From: a bacterium
Lineage (GTDB): Bacteria > Zhuqueibacterota > Zhuqueibacteria > Residuimicrobiales > Residuimicrobiaceae
Assembly (NCBI GenBank): GCA_029565685.1
Contig: JAKQNR010000052.1
Span: 157,290-221,289, forward strand
Reading direction: 5' to 3'
Length of the DNA: 64,000 bases
Below are positions 39,887-52,031 of the stretch, one piece after another; position 1 is the first letter of the stretch; every line of letters begins with the position of its first letter. The position numbers and the translations under genes were made by a program. The notes below the pieces were generated by a model, which was given only the letters and a program-made list of their open reading frames with translations, was not told the origin of the DNA and did not search any database.

Positions 39887-40846
39887 TTATGATTTATTCC
39901 GGTTGATGGTTAGGAATTCTTCGCACATGGCTTGTACGGCCTCCGGGCGATGGCCTGCGCCCTGTGGATCCGAATACCAACGCGGAATAAAGCCGCCGCC
40001 GGGACGACTCAGATGTTCGATCATGGAATGGCAGTAAGCGCGAATTTCCTCCAGGCTGCCTTTGGCCATGGTGGCTTGGATATCCACCGGCGAGAAGAAA
40101 GTGATCCTGCCGCCGAACCGCTTGCCTAAAAGTTCCAGCCCCATGTTCTCCTGCTGGTCCATATGGACGACCGTGAGACCGATGTCGATCAGATCGTCCA
40201 GGATATCGACGATATAGCCGCAACTGTGCATAAAAGTCAGCACGCCTGCCTCGCGGCAGGCGTGGAAGATGCGCTGGTAGGCCGGCTTCCAGATTTCGCG
40301 CCATTTGTCCGGCGAAATCATCAGCCGGTTCTGCAGCCCCCAGTCGTCGGTGATGATAAAGCCGTCCGCACCGGCCGCTGCATAGATCTCTATGGCGGTC
40401 AGGTTCATGTCCACCAGCAGGTCGATCAACCGGCGCAGTTCCCGCGGGTGTTCATAGATGTCCACCCAGGTGTTTTCCAGGCCGCGGATAAAGTGCACCC
40501 GTTCATAGATCGAGATGCCGGAACTGAGAATAAACCGATCGCCGGCTTGCGTCCGGCTGTTTTTTACTGCGGTCCAGCGTTGCGGATCGAGGATGTCGGG
40601 TATGCGCAGGTCGGCAAACTCTTTCCAGTCGTCGAGCGCCGGCTTTTTCACCTCGCCGAGATTGCACACGCCGATGTTATGCCATTCGGCCCCCCACTCG
40701 TCGATCCCCTGCGGCGGCCGTTTGTCCGGCGAAGGGGTCATATCCACCCAGTAAAAGTCGCTGCCATAGGGCTCGGGAAAATCGACCGGCAGTCGGCCGT
40801 GGTTTTTGAATAAAATAGTGTCGATAACACGTTGACGAGAGGTCAT
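39887..40846 (-). CDS. Uroporphyrinogen decarboxylase (URO-D)-family protein, probably a methyltransferase-like paralog
   Basis: MTSRQRVIDTILFKNHGRLPVDFP; AAGADGFIITDDWGLQNRLMISPDKWREIWKPAYQRIFHACREAGVLTFMHSCGYIVDILDDLIDIG. Confidence 0.8.
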   Translation of the reverse strand: MTSRQRVIDTILFKNHGRLPVDFPEPYGSDFYWVDMTPSPDKRPPQGIDEWGAEWHNIGVCNLGEVKKPALDDWKEFADLRIPDILDPQRWTAVKNSRTQAGDRFILSSGISIYERVHFIRGLENTWVDIYEHPRELRRLIDLLVDMNLTAIEIYAAAGADGFIITDDWGLQNRLMISPDKWREIWKPAYQRIFHACREAGVLTFMHSCGYIVDILDDLIDIGLTVVHMDQQENMGLELLGKRFGGRITFFSPVDIQATMAKGSLEEIRAYCHSMIEHLSRPGGGFIPRWYSDPQGAGHRPEAVQAMCEEFLTINRNKS

Positions 40847-41047
40847 GGAAGATCCTTTTTTGTGTTCGTTGTCCCAGGAGTGCTTGAATGATGCAGGACA
40901 GCAGACGCTGGAGTATAAAAATAAATCTTTAAATATTCAATGTCTTTTAATATATTGCGGGGTTCGTTTGATCAGGCCGGGTTGATCGTCGCTTCAGGGA
41001 TGCGGTGCAGGACCGGCGCATCGGCGGTGTTCCGCCCCTAAAAAGAA

Positions 41048-42268
41048 ATGAGGATTGCCTTGTCAACGCCTTCAGCTGGTTTTCCCTTATATAAAGCGCT
41101 TTTTCTGATGTCTGTCCTATTCCTTGTAAGAGCAGAAACCGGATTCAGCCAGCAGCCTGCTTTCGCTGAACCGGTGGATCGAGGTCTCATCGAGGCAAAA
41201 GAGATCAACGAAGCCTCTGGCCTGGCGGCATCGCGCTTGATGCCCGGCGTGCTCTATACGCACAACGATTCGGGCGACCGGACTCGCGTTTTTGCCATCG
41301 ATGACCAGGGAGCGCTGTTGGCCACGATCGTGCTCGATGGCGTGACCGCCCGTGATTGCGAGGACATCGCTACGGGCGTCGGGCCAAAGGAAGGCACGGC
41401 CTATCTTTATTTGGCGGATATCGGCGATAATAACGCCGAACATAAGGTCAGCCGTATCTATCGTTTTCCAGAACCTGAGATCCAGCTTTCGGATCGTGGT
41501 CAAGTGATTGTCATCGATGCGGTGGAGACCATCGCTTTCACCTATCCGGACGGACCGCGTGACGCAGAAACCCTGCTGGCAGATCCCGTGACCGGTGATC
41601 TGTTCATTGTCAGCAAACGTGATGAACCGTGCCGCCTGTATCGCCTGCCCTTTCCGCAAAAGAGCGGCATGCTGATGACCGCCGAGGCCGCCGGCGTCTT
41701 GCCGCTTACTCTGGCGGTGGCGGGCGATCTATCCGCCGACGGCGGTGAAATTCTGATTAAGAATTACCTGACGGTGTTTTATTGGAAGAGGGAGGTACAG
41801 CAGCCGGTGGCGCAGGCGTTGACCGCTTCTCCGGCGATCATCCCCTACGAGATGGAGCCTCAGGGCGAGGCCATCGCCTGGAGGGGGGATGGGGCGGGTT
41901 TTTACACCTTGAGTGAAGAAACCTTCAACATCGAGGCGCATTTGTACTATTATCCCCGTCTTCCCTCACTCTACGCCAGTTCGCCGGTCGACCGGGCGGT
42001 TGAACTGACTCTGCAGCCGAACGACCCCAATCCCTTTGATCAGGCCGCCACCATTTCCTTCACAGTGCCGGAGATGATGAAGGTGGAACTGAGCGTTTAC
42101 AACGAACAGGGACAGCGGGTGGCGCTGTTGTTTCAGCAGACCGCTGTCCCTGGTCTCTATCGCGTGATCTGGCAGGCCGGCGTTTACGGTCCTGGCGTGT
42201 ATCAGTGTCGGCTGCACACGCCGCTAAAGACGCTGACGCAGGTCATGACCCTCGGCCGCGAGCGCTGA
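41048..42268 (+). CDS. Secreted protein of unknown function with PNPF-type C-terminal domain
   Basis: Signal-peptide-like N-term; YTHNDSGDRTRVFAIDDQGALLATIVLDGVTARDCEDIATG; C-term NDPNPFDQAATISFTVPEMMKVELSVYNEQGQRVALLFQ. Confidence 0.72.
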   Translation: MRIALSTPSAGFPLYKALFLMSVLFLVRAETGFSQQPAFAEPVDRGLIEAKEINEASGLAASRLMPGVLYTHNDSGDRTRVFAIDDQGALLATIVLDGVTARDCEDIATGVGPKEGTAYLYLADIGDNNAEHKVSRIYRFPEPEIQLSDRGQVIVIDAVETIAFTYPDGPRDAETLLADPVTGDLFIVSKRDEPCRLYRLPFPQKSGMLMTAEAAGVLPLTLAVAGDLSADGGEILIKNYLTVFYWKREVQQPVAQALTASPAIIPYEMEPQGEAIAWRGDGAGFYTLSEETFNIEAHLYYYPRLPSLYASSPVDRAVELTLQPNDPNPFDQAATISFTVPEMMKVELSVYNEQGQRVALLFQQTAVPGLYRVIWQAGVYGPGVYQCRLHTPLKTLTQVMTLGRER

Positions 42269-42278
42269 GCAAGCCGGG

Positions 42279-43229
42279 TTATTTTTTAACCGGCGGCGAC
42301 GCTGGAATCGATTCGCTCATGGTGCTGAACACTTTGGCCACTGCGGCGACCGTGCCGGCCACGTCCGCCAGATTGCTCGGAATAATCATAGTGTTGTTGA
42401 CGTGGGCCAGTTTGCCGAACTCGTTCAGGTATTGTTCGGCGATGCGCAGGTTGACCGCCCATTGACCGCCCGGCTCCTGAATCGCGGCGGCGATTTCCCG
42501 GATCCCCTTGGCTGTGGCCATGGCCACGCGTTCGATCTCCTGCGCACGGCCTTCCGCCTCGTTGATGCGCTTCATCTTTTCGCCTTCCGATTTGGCGATG
42601 GCCTCCGCTTTGTCGCCCTCGGCGCGGTTGATCTTGGCTTGTTTGTCCCCTTCCGATTCAGCGATCAACGCCCGTTTTTCCCGCTCCGCGCGCATCTGTT
42701 TTTCCATGGCATCCTTGATGGAGGGCGGCGGCACGATGTTCTTGATTTCGTAGCGCGTCACCTTGAGCCCCCAGGGGATGGACGCTTTGTCCACCGCGGT
42801 GACGATCTCTGCGTTGATTTTTTCTCTTTCCTCAAAGGTTTTGTCCAGATCGATCTTGCCGATCTCGCTTCGCATGGTGGTCTGCGCCAGCTGTATGGAG
42901 GCAAAGGCGTAATTATTGATGCCGTATGAAGCTTTCACCGGATCGATGATTTGGAAGTAGAGCACGCCATCCACCTCCACCTGAATGTTGTCCTTGGTGA
43001 TACAGGTCTGCGACGGCACGTCGATGGCGTTCTCCTTGAGCGAGTGCTTGTAGGCGATGCGGTCGATGAAGGGGATCAGAATATGAAAACCCGCATCCAG
43101 CGTGGCATGGTACTTGCCGAGCCGTTCGATGATGTAAACAGTTTTTTGCGGCACCACCCGGGCGGTTTTCATCAGAATGATCAGGGCGAGGAATATCAAC
43201 CCCAACAGGATGACGGTTTCAATTGGCAT
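42279..43229 (-). CDS. SPFH/Band 7 (stomatin/QmcA-like) membrane protein
   Basis: ARVVPQKTVYIIERLGKYHATLDAGFHILIPFIDRIAYKHSLKENAIDVPSQTCITKDNIQVEVDGVLYFQI... canonical paraslipin-like sequence. Confidence 0.93.
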   Translation of the reverse strand: MPIETVILLGLIFLALIILMKTARVVPQKTVYIIERLGKYHATLDAGFHILIPFIDRIAYKHSLKENAIDVPSQTCITKDNIQVEVDGVLYFQIIDPVKASYGINNYAFASIQLAQTTMRSEIGKIDLDKTFEEREKINAEIVTAVDKASIPWGLKVTRYEIKNIVPPPSIKDAMEKQMRAEREKRALIAESEGDKQAKINRAEGDKAEAIAKSEGEKMKRINEAEGRAQEIERVAMATAKGIREIAAAIQEPGGQWAVNLRIAEQYLNEFGKLAHVNNTMIIPSNLADVAGTVAAVAKVFSTMSESIPASPPVKK

Positions 43230-43257
43230 GGTTTCTCCCTTTCAATGAATGAATGGC

Positions 43258-43704
43258 TTACAGCGCTCTGACGCGCAGAGTCAGGTTATTGCGTTCGAGG
43301 ATTTCCACCAACCGACCGCGCTCGATCACCTCATCGGAGACCGCCTCCCACAACGTGCCGTGCAATTCCACCTTGCCGCCGATTTGATCCGGACGAATGT
43401 CCTGTATGACCACGGCTTTTTCTCCAGCGATCTCATCCACCGGTTGCCCCTGTCCCGCCACCTTGCCTTCGAATATGGTTTTGCTCTTTTTGCGGAACAA
43501 GATCAGAGTGGCGAGGGAGATGAGCAGAAAGACCAGCATCTGCCCGTTAAAGGACGGCAACAGGCCGGCGAAGACCAGCAGCATGACCAACCAAGCGCCG
43601 ATGCCGAAAAAGATCACCACAAAGCCCGGCAGGGCCAATTCCGCCAGTGCCAGCACCAGGCCGATGAGGAACCAGAAGAGGGCCATCATCTTGCCGACGA
43701 ACAT
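43258..43704 (-). CDS. NfeD-like protein
   Basis: Short N-terminal TM region plus OB-fold DEIAGEKAVVIQDIRPDQIGGKVELHGTLWEAVSDEVIERGRLVEILERNNLTLRVRAL; 28 nt upstream of the stomatin gene. Confidence 0.88.
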   Translation of the reverse strand: MFVGKMMALFWFLIGLVLALAELALPGFVVIFFGIGAWLVMLLVFAGLLPSFNGQMLVFLLISLATLILFRKKSKTIFEGKVAGQGQPVDEIAGEKAVVIQDIRPDQIGGKVELHGTLWEAVSDEVIERGRLVEILERNNLTLRVRAL

Positions 43705-43822
43705 AGAGCCTCCTTTTGTGTTGTGAAAGCGTGCAGCGTCATTCCCGGCTGGAACGGCTCCAGCCGGGCGGCATACCTCCGCTCGTGCTTTCGATGGGCT
43801 ATGAACCGGGGATCGAAACCAT

Positions 43823-43915
43823 CTAGAACGACTGTGCCGGAGCGGGTTTCCGCTCAGCGCCGCTAAGCAGTCGCTCCGGCGGGACGGAGCTTTTTACAGC
43901 GTGTGCTCGTTCTAG
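43823..43915. other. Nested inverted-repeat element in nfeD/efp divergent intergenic region
   Basis: Outer arms ctagaacga (43823-43831)/tcgttctag (43907-43915); inner arms gccggagcg (43836-43844)/cgctccggc (43872-43880); alternative hairpin gctccg-gcggga-cggagc followed by ttttt (43873-43895). Confidence 0.5.
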
Positions 43916-44088
43916 GGTACGAGAAAACCCCACCCCGGTTACAAAAAACGGACAACCGAGGTTCGGCTGCAACCGATGTCCACTGTTTTTCGTCCTGCAA
44001 AAAAAACTATTTATCTTGAGAGAAAAATTGTTTAAATTACAGACTGAGCAAAAACGACAAATCGTTAACCTGCTACTCAGGAGATCAT

Positions 44089-44655
44089 ATGGCTTCTATT
44101 TCTGAATTCCGGACCGGTTTGGCAATCCGTTTCAACAACGATATCTGGATTATTACGGAATTTCAACATGTCACGCCCGGCAACTGGCGGGCGATGGTTC
44201 GCACCCGTTTAAAGAACGCCCGCACCGGCCGCGTCATCGACAACACTTTTCGCATGACCGATAATATCGAGGAGGTGCGTCTGGATACCAAACAGATGCA
44301 GTTTCTCTATGAAGCGGACGGCCATCTTTATTTCATGGATTCCGAGACCTATGAACAAACGTTTATTCCGGCTGAGATGCTGGGCGATCAGAAAAAATTC
44401 CTCAAAGAGGGCGGTCTGTGCACTATCAATTTTCTCGAAGCTGAGCCGTTGACCGCGGAACTCCCCAATTTCATAGATCTGTTGGTCGTCGAAGCGGAGC
44501 CCGGCGTGCGCGGCGATTCGGCGAGCAATGTGACCAAATTTTGCACTCTGGAGACCGGCGCTAAAATTCAAGTGCCCCTGTTCATCAAAGAAGGGGATGT
44601 GCTTAAAATCGACACGCGCACGGGCAAGTACCTGGAGCGCGTTTCTCGCGGATAA
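44089..44655 (+). CDS. efp: Elongation factor P
   Basis: MASISEFRTGLAIRFNNDIWIITEFQHVTPGNWRAMVRTRLKNARTGRVIDNTFR; C-term IKEGDVLKIDTRTGKYLERV. Confidence 0.94.
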   Translation: MASISEFRTGLAIRFNNDIWIITEFQHVTPGNWRAMVRTRLKNARTGRVIDNTFRMTDNIEEVRLDTKQMQFLYEADGHLYFMDSETYEQTFIPAEMLGDQKKFLKEGGLCTINFLEAEPLTAELPNFIDLLVVEAEPGVRGDSASNVTKFCTLETGAKIQVPLFIKEGDVLKIDTRTGKYLERVSRG

Positions 44656-44700
44656 AAAATCCCTGCGAGCTTTTCCGGCCGGCGTTTTGCGCCGGCTTTT

Positions 44701-45024
44701 TTATTCGCTGTCCTGCCTGCGGACGTTGATTTGAACCTGCACCGGCCTCTCCAGCCCTGCCTCGATCTCCAACCCCTTGAGCGCTGAAAACAGAAAAGGG
44801 CAGGCCCGGTGAGGCAGCTGATCCGCGATGCGGGTGAGGACGCTGTCCGCTGACCGGAACAGCTCGATCATGGGATCCAGGGCAACCGGTTGATTCTGCA
44901 CCGTGTTCAACAGATGCGGACATTCGCTGTCGATGCGCATGCCGATGGCGTCTTCACTGAGCTTGGTGAACTCGAGTGTGGTCTTGAAGCTGTGCTGGGT
45001 AGTGAGGATGTCGACCTGGGTCAT
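44701..45024 (-). CDS. Small conserved-looking hypothetical protein with Cys motifs (107 aa)
   Basis: MTQVDILTTQHSFKTTLEFTKLSEDAIGMRIDSECPHLLNTVQ...HRACPFLFSALKGLEIEAGLERP; start overlaps the upstream GNAT stop by 4 nt. Confidence 0.62.
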   Translation of the reverse strand: MTQVDILTTQHSFKTTLEFTKLSEDAIGMRIDSECPHLLNTVQNQPVALDPMIELFRSADSVLTRIADQLPHRACPFLFSALKGLEIEAGLERPVQVQINVRRQDSE

Positions 45025-45551
45025 GGCTTCTCCACGAGCGGGGACGGAGTGACTCCGTCGTCTTTTTTGACCATCAGAATATGGGGGATTCCGGCCTCGT
45101 CAAACAGATCGCCGATGGGCTGAAAGCCGTGGCAGCTGTAAAAATGGACCAAATGCGCCTGAGCGTGCATTTTGAATTTTTTGAACCCGCGCTGTCTGGC
45201 CACGTCCAGCATAAAATCCACCAGCCGATGTCCCTGGGCGCGGCCGCGCCACGCCTGACGTACGCAGATGCGTTCCAGCTTGGCATAGTCGCCGAGAAAA
45301 CGGATGCGGCCGGCCGCTATGGGCTCGCCGGCGGTCCTACCGCCGGTCTCGCCGAGGATGTGCACACAGGCATATTCGTGCTCATCCACCTCCTCAGCAT
45401 AAGAGACCTTTTGCTCTTCCAGAAACACGATGGCGCGCACCAGATAGGCTTTGATCAGCTCATCCAGCGTCGTGACTATCTTGAAGCGGATGTCTGTTTC
45501 CACAGGATTCATGACGATCGCTCTGACCCCGGATGAATGTGATGCGATCAT
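45021..45551 (-). CDS. GNAT family N-acetyltransferase
   Basis: IAAGRIRFLGDYAKLERICVRQAWRGRAQGHRLVDFMLDVARQRGFKKFKMHAQAHLVHFYSCHGFQPIGDLFDEAGIPHILMVK; start may be internal ATG 45512. Confidence 0.9.
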   Translation of the reverse strand: MIASHSSGVRAIVMNPVETDIRFKIVTTLDELIKAYLVRAIVFLEEQKVSYAEEVDEHEYACVHILGETGGRTAGEPIAAGRIRFLGDYAKLERICVRQAWRGRAQGHRLVDFMLDVARQRGFKKFKMHAQAHLVHFYSCHGFQPIGDLFDEAGIPHILMVKKDDGVTPSPLVEKP

Positions 45552-45795
45552 AGACCGTGCAGGCCGCTGTATGGTTTTCAGCGTTTGAAATTAAATGAAA
45601 TCCGAATAGAATGCAAGCGATTTATCCGGCCTATGCTCTTTAATGATGCCGACAGGGTGATGCAAATAGAATGACAACGGAATAACATGAACAGCCGCTG
45701 CCGGTTTATGTCCAGCTCGGGAAAAGCTGTTGCAGGGACGGCCATTGCGAATTGGCGCCGCAGGCGATGCTTTTCTTTCCAGCCCGCCTCGTACT

Positions 45796-46956
45796 TTACC
45801 GTTCCATCAGGGCCAGGATTTCGATATGAGCTGTGGCTGGAAAGAGATCCAACGGTTGAAGAGTGCGAATCCGGTAGCCTTGGTTCTGCCACAGGGCCAG
45901 TTCCGTGCGAACTCGGTCGATGTTGCAGAAAATATGCAGCACCCGCGCGGGGCAGCGCTGCGCCAGAGCGGGAATCACCGCCGCGTCCGCGCCCTGGTAG
46001 GGCGGATCCAGCACCATCGCCTCCTGCCGTCCGTCCATTTTGGGCAGCCCGCGGCGCGCCACGCGGCCGTCGATGGCCAACGCCTGAAAATGCATACGTC
46101 GGTCTGGATGCAGCCGTTTTTGGTTGAGTCGGGCTGACTTAATCGCCTCGGAATTTACATCCACCCCCCAAACCTCCGCATACCGCTCCGCTAAAAGATG
46201 GCTGAAAAAACCATACCCGCAATAGAGATCGATCAGCCGCTGTTCGGGCTGCGGCGCCAGCATGTCTTCCACTGCGTCGATAAAAGCCGGCAGGATGGAT
46301 TGATTGATCTGCGAGAATGCGGTGGCTTCGTACACCAGCCTCCTGCCGCGGATGTCGAGGTGCAACAGTTGGGAGCCGAAGAGTTTTTTGTAGCTGACCG
46401 CTGCCGGCGGCCGCTCGCTCTCCAGATAATATTCGGATCGGGAGGGATCAAAATAGATGAACACGGCCGAGACCCCCAACGCCGCGTGCTGCAGATGTTC
46501 TGCCAGCAGTTTGCATTTGCGCACCACCACGCCATTCATCTGAGCGACATTGAGGATGACGCAAAAGGTCTCATAGTCGCCGCGGAGGATGACATAGTTC
46601 AAATGCCTGGTCAACTCCCGATAGCCGGGTTTCGCCAGGAAGGAGAGAATGAAATCATAAAGCACGCTATGACCTTCCGCCTCCAGCCGCCGATCCACCT
46701 CCTCCCGGGAACCGGCGCGTTGCCAGAGGATTCTTTCGCCGTGACGGACCACCGTGCGTTTGGACAGCGTGCGATACTGCCGCGGCCGCGGCGAGGGGAT
46801 GACCGGCCGACACGAGGCCGGCCAGTGTTGTTCGCGGGCAAAGGCTTCCAACGCTTGATTCTTCAGATTCAGCTCCTGATCATACGGCAGTTCCACCAGA
46901 TGATCGTTATGGATATACTGAGAGAATTTTTTTTGTCGAATCGTTTGCTGCATCAT
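45796..46956 (-). CDS. Class I SAM-dependent RNA methyltransferase (TrmA/RlmD-like)
   Basis: QRLIDLYCGYGFFSHLLAERYAEVWGVDVNSEAIKSARLNQKRLHP motif I region; MVLDPPYQGADAAVI; C-term RIRTLQPLDLFPATAHIEILALMER. Confidence 0.86.
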   Translation of the reverse strand: MMQQTIRQKKFSQYIHNDHLVELPYDQELNLKNQALEAFAREQHWPASCRPVIPSPRPRQYRTLSKRTVVRHGERILWQRAGSREEVDRRLEAEGHSVLYDFILSFLAKPGYRELTRHLNYVILRGDYETFCVILNVAQMNGVVVRKCKLLAEHLQHAALGVSAVFIYFDPSRSEYYLESERPPAAVSYKKLFGSQLLHLDIRGRRLVYEATAFSQINQSILPAFIDAVEDMLAPQPEQRLIDLYCGYGFFSHLLAERYAEVWGVDVNSEAIKSARLNQKRLHPDRRMHFQALAIDGRVARRGLPKMDGRQEAMVLDPPYQGADAAVIPALAQRCPARVLHIFCNIDRVRTELALWQNQGYRIRTLQPLDLFPATAHIEILALMER

Positions 46957-46978
46957 AGTGTGAAATTATCCAGCGGGC

Positions 46979-48047
46979 TTAAAAAGGAACCGTCACTCCG
47001 CGCTCCCGGCCGATGGTCTGCAGCATCTGCACCGTTTTGTCGTCCAGCGGCACGCCTTCGCGTTTATGCTTTTCGTAGCGCTCTTGCTCTTTCTCGCCGT
47101 GGATGAAAATGCGCGGTTCATCCTTCGCTCTGGCCGAATTTTTCAGGCGGTCGATCAGATCGTCCATCTTTTCGCAAAAGGTGTTGCGGTCGACAAAATT
47201 TTCGATTTTCAGCGCCATGAAAAAATGGGCGACGTTGGCCGGCTGATGCTCACCTTGAGGCCCCTTGCTGTCCACCAGATCGGCATAAGCGCCGCCGGAG
47301 AGCACGCCGCAGAGAATATCCACCAGCACCGCCAGGCCATAGCCCTTATAGCCGCTAAGCGATTCACCCGCGCCGCCCAGAGGCAGAATGCCGCCGCCTG
47401 CGCGCGCAACCATGTTCTTTAGCACATTGGCCGCGTCGCCGGTCACCCGGCCCAGCTCATCCACCGCCCAGCCTTCCGGCATGGTTTTGCCTAGGCGGTC
47501 GTACACTTCCAATTTGCCCCGCGGCACCACGGACGTGGCCATGTCGAGGAAAAAGGGCTTGTTGCGTTTTGCCGGCGCCGTGAGGCTGATCGGATTGGTG
47601 CCGATGATCATATCGCGGCCAAACGTCGGCACCACCAGCGGCGCCGAATTGGTCATGGAGATGCCAAGCAGACCGGCCTCCAGCATCATCTGACTATAGT
47701 AGCCGGCGATGCCATAGTGGTTGCTGTTGCGTACGGTCACCACTCCCACTCCACTGGTGGACGCTTTGTCAATGGCCAGTTGGCTGGCAAAATGACCGAC
47801 GATCTGGCCCAAGCCGGCGCAGCCGTCCACCGCTGCGGTGCAGGGATGATCCTGAATCACGCGCGGCCGCGCCAGCGGCAGGATGGTGCCGTTCTTCATT
47901 CCATCCACATAGCGCTTGAGTCGCGCAACGCCATGCGAAGGTATGCCGCGCAGATCTGCCAGCACCAGGTTTTCGGCGCAGATTTGAGCGTCCCGCTGAG
48001 TGAGGTCAAAGGTTGAAAAGACCTGTTGAATGAATTGCAACAGAATT

Positions 48048-48070
<23 letters not shown>
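46979..48070 (-). CDS. Ldh-family malate/L-lactate dehydrogenase-like oxidoreductase
   Basis: LADLRGIPSHGVARLKRYVDGMKNG; SNHYGIAGYYSQMMLEAGLLGISMTNSAPLVVPTFG; GTNPISLTAPAKRNKPFFLDMATSVVPRGK. Confidence 0.92.
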
Positions 48071-50776
<2,706 letters not shown>

Positions 50777-50780
<4 letters not shown>

Positions 50781-52000
50781 GCCTCTTGCCTCGTTGTTTG
50801 AATGTTCTTTCTCAGCGATCCCCATCGGTTCTGCAGATAGGGATCCTGCAGCGTCTCCATCAGATAGTCGCAGAACTGACGGCTGGTGGCGCCATCCGCC
50901 CGGCCGGTGATCACCCGCTCTTTTTCGAAACGGCTGCAGATGTCCAGCGCCATTTCGATCTTTTCCGCATTGGCGATAAAACCGATGTGGCGCAGCATCA
51001 TGGCCGCTGCCCGAATCAAGCTGCAGGGATCAGCGTACTGGCCGCGCCCCTCTTCCATCATGCGCGGCGCAGAGCCGTGAATGGCTTCGAACATGGCATA
51101 GCGCTTGCCGATGTTGGCGCTGCCGGCCGTGCCGACGCCACCCTGAAACTCGGCCGCCTCATCGGTGAGAATATCGCCGTAAAGGTTGGGCATGACCAGA
51201 ACACGAAATTGCGTACGGCGTTTGGGATCGATCAGCTTGGCCGTCATGATGTCGATGTACCAGGCGTCCCATTTGATGTCCGGATAGCGCTTGCCGATCC
51301 GCTCAGCGGTCTCGAGGAACAACCCGTCCGTGGTCTTGATGACATTGGCCTTGGTGACCACCGTGACTTTGGGGATTTTATTGGTATGCGCATAGTTGAA
51401 GGCCATCTCGATGATGCGTTCACACCCCTGTTTGGTCACAGCGGTAAAATCGATGGCCAGATCCTCGGTCACTTGAATGCCTTTGCTGCCGAGGATATAG
51501 GCGCCCTCGGTGTTCTCGCGGAAAAAGATCCAATCGATGCCTTCCTGCGGCACTTGCACAGGCCGCACATTGGCGAACAGGTCCAGTTCGCGCCGCATGG
51601 CCACGTTGGCGCTTTCGATGTTGGGATAAGGCCCGCCTTTTTCCGGCGTCGTGGTGGGCGCCTTGAGGATCACATGACAGGCCTTGAGTTCGGCCAGCAC
51701 ATCATCAGGAATCGCCTTGAGATGTTTGATCCGGTTCTCTATGGTCAACCCTTCGATGGTGCGAAAAGCCACCCGGCCCTCGCGGACCTCCTCCGCAAGA
51801 ACATGCTCCAGCACCCGCTGGGTTTCCTGGGCGATAATGGGTCCGATGCCGTCGCCCCAGCAGACGCCGATGAGGATCGGCTTGAGCGACGCGTAATCGA
51901 TCCATTGCGCATTTTTTTTCATCTCCGCCACGCGCGCCAGCTGCTCTTCGATCAGCGCACTGAAATGGGCTTTGGCTTTTTCCAATTCGGAAGAGGACAT
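50777..52000 (-). CDS. Isocitrate/isopropylmalate-family dehydrogenase, probable isocitrate dehydrogenase
   Basis: GVCWGDGIGPIIAQETQRVLEHVL; FRENTEGAYILGSKGI; VLVMPNLYGDILTDEAAEFQGGVGTAGSANIGKRYAMFEAIHGSAP; 4-nt ATGA overlap with acnA. Confidence 0.9.
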
Positions 52001-52031
52001 AGGGGCTTTTCCTTTCTATCGGTTATAACCT

